Below, piece after piece: positions 60,701 through 64,000 of a stretch of 64,000 nucleotides of DNA. The notes beneath the pieces were generated by a model. The model had not been told where the DNA came from. It searched no databases and saw only the letters and a program-made list of their open reading frames with translations. Within the stretch, counting starts at the first letter, position 1, and every line of letters starts with the position of its first letter. The stretch is from NCBI RefSeq assembly GCF_001687325.1, contig NZ_LZRD01000001.1:62001-126000 (forward strand). Reading direction: 5' to 3'. Source of the DNA: Streptomyces sp. PTY087I2. GTDB taxonomy: Bacteria; Actinomycetota; Actinomycetes; Streptomycetales; Streptomycetaceae. Made by a program: the position numbers and the translations under genes.

Positions 60701-63011
60701 CGGCGAGGACGGCGCGCTGGGGCGGGAGGGTGGTGTCGCCCGCGTGCAGGGCCTTGCCGCCGGTGGCGCGACCGCCGCCGGGCAGCGGTACGCAGACCTC
60801 GTCCGAGAGGCTGGGGCGGCCCCAGCGGGGGACCTGGTCGCCGCCGACGGTGAAGACCTCGGCGGGGCGGTGCGACCAGTAGCCGCGCTGCTTGCCGTCC
60901 TCCCACCAGATCACCAGCAACTCGCCGTCGACGAAACGGAAGAAGGGTGTCCGCCACTGGTCGGTGCTCGGGGGCAGGCGCAGGGTGTGCCGCAGCAGAA
61001 CGCCTTCCGGGCCGACGACGACGGCCCGCTCCGGCGTGCTCAGGATCAGCGCGGGCCAGGCGCCGGTGACGCCGACGTTCTGCGACCGGTTGTTCCCCCG
61101 GCGCGCCACGGTGGCAGCCTCGGCGGCCAGTTCGGCGTACGTCTCGTCGAGCGCGGGCCAGCCCAGTTCGTCGAAGACGCCCGTGCGCAGGGTGGAGCCG
61201 AGCAGCGGGACGATGTCGTGCTGCTCGAGGAGGCGCGCGGCCTCCGGGGCGACGTCCGCGACGACGGCGCGGAACGGCGAGAGCTTGTTGAGGGCGATGC
61301 GCAGCCCGGGGAGTCCTCGTGCTGCGGTGTACTCCTCGGCGCAGCCGGTCAGCCACTCGCGCAGGAGGACGGAGAGCACGGGGTGCGCGGCCAGCTTCGC
61401 CATACCGGTGTCGCTCAGCCGCTGGCCGCGACCGTCGCCGAGTCCGCCGACGTTCCGGCGGAGGAGGTCGCGGAAGCCCGGGTGTTCGGCGACGGCGGCG
61501 AGATCCCGCCGTCCGGGCGCGTCGTCGGCGAGCCACTGGCCCAGCGAGAAGCCGTGCGACCGCCCGTGGCCACGGCCCGTGCCCTGGTCGTCCGGCTCGG
61601 CCACGGGGACTCCGGAGGCCAGGCAGAGGTCGAGGAGGTCCAGGTCGGCGGTGGGCTGCCAGCGGCCCTGGAACAGTTCGACGGGGCGTCCGTCGGCGCG
61701 CAGCCGGTCCGTCATCCGGGCGGCGAGGTCCAGGGTGCGGGGGCTGCGGCCCGAGGTGGTCCGGTTGCGGCGTCGGTACGCCTCCCAGCGGGCGAGCCAG
61801 TCCGCCGGGGAGACGGCCGCGTCGAAGCGACCGGCGGACTCGGAGGAGGCCAGGTCGGAGGAGGCCGGGCCGGAGGAAGCCGGGCCGGATGCCGGGAGGG
61901 CGGTCAGCAGTTCCTCCGCGCCGGACTCAGTCAGCAGCGCGAGCCAGTCGGATTCGCCGTCCGTGTCGCGGCCGTTCTCGCTGAAGGTCTCCGGGAAGAA
62001 CCCGAGGAGCCGGGCCCGTACGGACACGTCCGCCCGGGCGAGAGCGGTGAGCGCGGAGCCGTAGGTCGCCCAGAACGAGGCGGGCGCGCGGACGACTCCG
62101 GGAGAGCCGATCAGGTCGGCCACCAGCTCGCGTTCGGCGCTCTCGCGGTCCAGCCCGGCGGCCTTGACCAGCGTGCGGACGTCCTGCGGCAGCGCCGCGT
62201 ACGGCGGCATACCGGCGGCGCAGCGCTCGACCAGCAAGCGGCGGAACTGCGCCCAGGCGTCCGCCGGTGCGAGCCGGGCCACCAGGTCGCGCACGTACTG
62301 GCGCAGCGCCTTGACGGTCAGCGCGCCGGCGAGGGCGAACTCCAGGAAGACGGCGCGCTGCCGGTCCTCGTCCACGACGAGGCCATGGACGCGCTCGGCC
62401 TCGCGGGCCTTGCCGAAGAACGAGGCGGCGTACGTGGCGTTCTCGGCCTGGAGGAAGAGGCGGGCCACCTGCTCGTAGTAGGTGGGGAGGAAGTGCGGCA
62501 CGGCCCGGCCGAGCCGGGTGCCGAGCTCGTCGAAGCCCTCCTTGGCCGCGCCGGCGCGGGTCTTGGCCTGGCGGCCCAGCCGCTCGATGTCCTTGACCAG
62601 GGCGAGGGCGTGGTGCCCGTTGGCCGGGTCGTTGACCAGGGCCCAGGCGGGGAAGCCCAGCGTCTCGCGGCGGACCTGCCCGACGACGGGGGCCTCCGCG
62701 GTCCGGGCCAGCCCGAGGAACTCCAGGGCCAGGTCCTCGGCCTCGCCGAGCGTGCCGGGGACGAGCCGGACCACCGCGCGGTCCCCGAGGGCGGTGTGCG
62801 TGTAGGTGCGGGCGGTCAGTGTGTCGGCGTCGTCCCGGTCGGTGGTCCCGGCCGGGAGGATCGCGCCCGCGTCCAGCAGGGTCGCCACGCGGGCGTCAGC
62901 GGCGCGGGCGTCAGCGGCGCGGGCGTCGGCGCCGCGGCCCCGGTTCTGGGCGGGGAGGGCCGTCGAGCCCGCTGCCGCCGTGTTCGCTTCGGTGTTCGTC
63001 GTGATGCTCAT
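57765..63011 (-). CDS. Very large protein of unknown function in the MoxR-VWA operon
   Basis: A 1748-residue protein, second gene of the operon. The N-terminus has an ADARAADARAADAR repeat after MSITTNTEANTAA, then a helical region (EDLALEFLGLARTAEAP, FLPTYYEQVARLFLQAENAT). The central part carries many beta segments (ALILSTPERAVVVGPEGVLL) and WEDGKQRGYWSHRPAEVFT. The C-terminus is basic (ATRKGRRR). I recognise no catalytic motif. The ATG at 63011 overlaps the TGA of the DUF4132-like gene as ATGA. Size and position suggest the substrate or effector handled by the MoxR-VWA pair, but that is inference. It may correspond to another part of the E. coli YehI-like protein. Confidence 0.75.
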   Translation of the reverse strand: MSITTNTEANTAAAGSTALPAQNRGRGADARAADARAADARVATLLDAGAILPAGTTDRDDADTLTARTYTHTALGDRAVVRLVPGTLGEAEDLALEFLGLARTAEAPVVGQVRRETLGFPAWALVNDPANGHHALALVKDIERLGRQAKTRAGAAKEGFDELGTRLGRAVPHFLPTYYEQVARLFLQAENATYAASFFGKAREAERVHGLVVDEDRQRAVFLEFALAGALTVKALRQYVRDLVARLAPADAWAQFRRLLVERCAAGMPPYAALPQDVRTLVKAAGLDRESAERELVADLIGSPGVVRAPASFWATYGSALTALARADVSVRARLLGFFPETFSENGRDTDGESDWLALLTESGAEELLTALPASGPASSGPASSDLASSESAGRFDAAVSPADWLARWEAYRRRNRTTSGRSPRTLDLAARMTDRLRADGRPVELFQGRWQPTADLDLLDLCLASGVPVAEPDDQGTGRGHGRSHGFSLGQWLADDAPGRRDLAAVAEHPGFRDLLRRNVGGLGDGRGQRLSDTGMAKLAAHPVLSVLLREWLTGCAEEYTAARGLPGLRIALNKLSPFRAVVADVAPEAARLLEQHDIVPLLGSTLRTGVFDELGWPALDETYAELAAEAATVARRGNNRSQNVGVTGAWPALILSTPERAVVVGPEGVLLRHTLRLPPSTDQWRTPFFRFVDGELLVIWWEDGKQRGYWSHRPAEVFTVGGDQVPRWGRPSLSDEVCVPLPGGGRATGGKALHAGDTTLPPQRAVLADGTGHWREGHQGTRTVWLEYDPVSGTHGRASLPAFLRSGVQDGTRLLAEHCQVLPLQPGLETTPFGTDGTVLGRWVRRTATEPGTAAPAEGDRTVAGTPDGHTVALPHPLPDGATVVPLGALTLPGGSRPVVVLRHRSVEAHPADTDGTGGGLWSVGTDSSGGNDAAGTPYVPPAVYWHALRPRDEEGSAALRKLTDARADELFEEVAAAVARHLKAFRAVEEYTGPSSREMSQEAVARVLPEVSDVRLLAGVTALVRNAVDRAVAVAQYLEPPAPAQPVTPRNTARTQGMFFDHEPEHGDDTTLRAATAWGSEQMRGSWWGGGHRWTVIRQILAVNHVLGGEPAFGPPTPSKVPFTPVDGWQRDEYTVPGVSVTWTSLLDKLPELAYRAASEATSAEHRTGLLVLLEALAAGPLADPAGTVRRVELIEPLDVAAPGRTGRPEAVHRLGQVFRKGSRTVVILAEQGRNSRDDAVRWLALDHDPTGAFGPVPGFTLDREHVHRQGIARDRLTRLTALVRDKGPAPWRPEAAEAFHTATGIGPLQATALLSAAVEEPGAEALALLGTKTRAFETAQDRLDALPRDERHTVLRALLPEDPAELWSTGPDVRAAAEAWGEHLGSLVRVPEELDLDLSGATAASVDLILNAGTRSWLAHGTPVPDGTARPALHRVSARGAVANALTALRTLAYTLPYGHPLRAHLPVGLAALRSRLADPGLVLDIGLDWTDSGIPLGTAIRAAHGLPESGGAEADGMVRAGSALLLTPGYGNNEKLLIRPAGLAGPDDPAFGLVEGTVSPHLTGDLLALRALLDQETDALVSAGAPDGSAHHPAQDPTRTVPDLVAETADALALSTDAAALYLMLLALPDPTDRNCVRWTEWKPARIKKARAELAATDLVVEAKRSRAGRTLFLPCGWLERGAPGLPLETWKESLYPLAGSARILPHLPVPALYAAAWARVRGGDAPAFEELDTRATRKGRRR

Positions 63012-63868
63012 GCCGCCCGCTCCTCGTCCGCCACGTCGCGGCCGGCGTAGAGCGCCGCCGCCATGCGCATACCCTCGGACCACGCCACGGGGCCGACCTC
63101 GGCCGCCGTCAGCGCGCGCCCCGAGGCGTCGGTCCAGCCCAGGGGGCCCGTCTCGGTGTCGTACGCGTCGTATCCGTCGTGCTCGCCGATCCAGATACGC
63201 GCCTCGACACTCGCGCCGTCCTCGACGACCGGGCAGACCGCGTAACCGCCGCGCGACCGGTACCCGAGCTGGGTGACACGGCCGTGCAGGAAGCGCAGTT
63301 CCTTGAACGCGCCGCCGGCGTAGGTGTCCACGGAGGTGGTGTCCGGGGCGAGGCCGGCCGGGCGGTGCCACACCTCGCGGAACAGCTGCTCCACGTTCTG
63401 GCGCACTTCCAGTTCGACCGCGAACTCCCGCAGCTCGTCGAGGTCTTCCAGCAGGACGGGGTGGGGCACGCTCACGACGTCCGGGGTGATGCGGACGGTG
63501 TCACCGTCCAGGTCGACGAGTCCGAGACCGCGCTCCGGGTCGACGTCGCGCAGGAACCCGGCGACCCCGCCGTCCGCGCCGGTGACCACCACGTCCCGCA
63601 GGGCCGCCTGCCACGCCGGGTCGGGCCAGACCCGGGCGAGCACGGCGGTGGGAACGGGCAGCGAACGCACCATCCACTGCTCGACATCGCTCAGGCACCG
63701 GCTCTCGTGCCGCTCCAGCCACTCGGTCAGCTGCCGGAGGCCGACGACCGCCGGATCGTCCTTCACCTTGGCCGGAACGGACTTCAGCCGTCGGCCCTTC
63801 CCGTTGCGGCAGACCACCTTGCCCGCCTCCAGAGCGACTTCGTAGTCGCCCGCCGAGACCCACCCCAT
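63008..63868 (-). CDS. DUF4132-like protein (YehI/MolR C-terminal-like), first gene of operon
   Basis: A 286-residue protein resembling the C-terminal DUF4132 region of E. coli YehI (MolR): VALEAGKVVCRNGKGRRLKS, PAVVGLRQLTEWLERHE, FREVWHRP and LGYRSRGGYAVC. The E. coli protein is much larger and has a WGR domain, which I do not see here. I chose the ATG at 63868, with GGGGAG upstream; the frame is open to 63943. It is the first gene visible of the five-gene operon and overlaps the next by ATGA. Role unknown. Confidence 0.75.
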   Translation of the reverse strand: MGWVSAGDYEVALEAGKVVCRNGKGRRLKSVPAKVKDDPAVVGLRQLTEWLERHESRCLSDVEQWMVRSLPVPTAVLARVWPDPAWQAALRDVVVTGADGGVAGFLRDVDPERGLGLVDLDGDTVRITPDVVSVPHPVLLEDLDELREFAVELEVRQNVEQLFREVWHRPAGLAPDTTSVDTYAGGAFKELRFLHGRVTQLGYRSRGGYAVCPVVEDGASVEARIWIGEHDGYDAYDTETGPLGWTDASGRALTAAEVGPVAWSEGMRMAAALYAGRDVADEERAA

Positions 63869-64000
63869 GCGCTGTTCTCCCCGTCGTGCCGGACAGCCGC
63901 CGCCGTGGCGGCATGCTGATGAAACCCGTCGACGGCAACGCACCGTGACGATTGGGAGAAACTTTAGGCGCCACCACTGACAACGCGTCCGGAGCCCCGG
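63869..64000 (-). promoter_or_regulatory. Presumed promoter region of the five-gene operon
   Basis: The 132 bases upstream of the first gene reach the window edge. A short AT-richer stretch (CCTAAAGTTTCTCCC on the minus strand, about 63955-63969) is the only candidate promoter element I see; spacing to TTGTCA is too short for a standard promoter. The operon could also begin outside the window. Confidence 0.35.

Noticed and set aside
56545-61536. 1663-codon minus-strand frame
   Set aside because: Its last part is the MoxR gene from 57768, but the part above that lies in a different frame from the 1748-residue protein and is Arg/Pro-rich noise.
57684-63050. 1788-codon plus-strand open frame opposite the large operon gene
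   Set aside because: Shadow of the 1748-residue gene: Gly/Arg/Val-rich without domains, and it crosses two gene boundaries of the operon.
1-64000. CRISPR array, tRNA, rRNA, IS element or prophage
   Set aside because: No regularly spaced repeats, cloverleaf-like sequence, transposase or phage gene was seen on reading either strand.

Overview
The window is high-GC actinobacterial DNA and almost certainly comes from a Streptomyces chromosome. Support includes GC-rich third codon positions, GTG starts, a Zur box before a cysteine-free ribosomal protein L32, a DmdR/IdeR-type iron box, a gamma-butyrolactone-receptor-like TetR protein and a pptH-pptT-like pair. It looks like an accessory part of the chromosome: about 50 genes in short transcription units, many regulators and several decayed genes. 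I saw no rRNA, tRNA, CRISPR array, insertion sequence or prophage.

Layout. (1) 1-7.5 kb: a co-directional catabolic-looking set with a zinc alcohol dehydrogenase (cut by the window edge), a class III aminotransferase, two acyl-CoA ligases, a decayed solute symporter and a PhyH-type dioxygenase. (2) 7.5-14 kb: a diacylglycerol-kinase pseudogene with an internal deletion, a TetR regulator, a self-sufficient P450-reductase fusion of the CYP102 type and a divergent zinc alcohol dehydrogenase. One operator-like core recurs at all three promoters. (3) 14-21.4 kb: a DUF1345-like membrane protein, a TetR regulator and a flavin monoamine oxidase sharing an operator motif, then pirin, a TPR protein, a lipoprotein and an SDR-TetR operon. 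(4) 21.5-28.6 kb: cobalt transporter genes cbtAB under a cobalamin riboswitch, a degenerate histidine-phosphatase-fold protein, the pptH-pptT-like pair, a membrane PI-PLC-like protein and a GT2 glycosyltransferase. (5) 28.6-36.4 kb: a MraY/WecA-like membrane protein, a small gene broken by an in-frame TGA, an amidohydrolase, a formyltransferase-DDAH pair behind an iron box, a ComB-like protein, Zur-controlled L32 and a pentapeptide-repeat protein. (6) 36.4-50.1 kb: an arabinose-binding-domain relic, a GBL-receptor-like TetR protein, a SnoaL-like protein, two amidohydrolases with an IclR regulator, and an aromatic-degradation-like set (flavin reductase, flavin hydroxylase, PucR and GntR regulators, FAH hydrolase, extradiol dioxygenase, acetoacetyl-CoA ligase).

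(7) 50.1-63.9 kb: a five-gene, 13.8-kb minus-strand operon. It encodes a DUF4132-like protein, a 1748-aa protein of unknown function, a MoxR AAA+ ATPase, a 1460-aa DUF5682-VWA fusion and a SWIM zinc-finger protein. Three of its four junctions overlap as ATGA and the fourth is 3 bp. The composition resembles the poorly understood E. coli yehI/yehL/yehM/yehP/yehQ locus, with the yehM and yehP parts fused. This is the most interesting system here: an ATPase, a metal-site VWA partner and very large variable proteins, with no assigned biochemical role.

All calls come from reading the sequence and from general knowledge of families. No database search was run.
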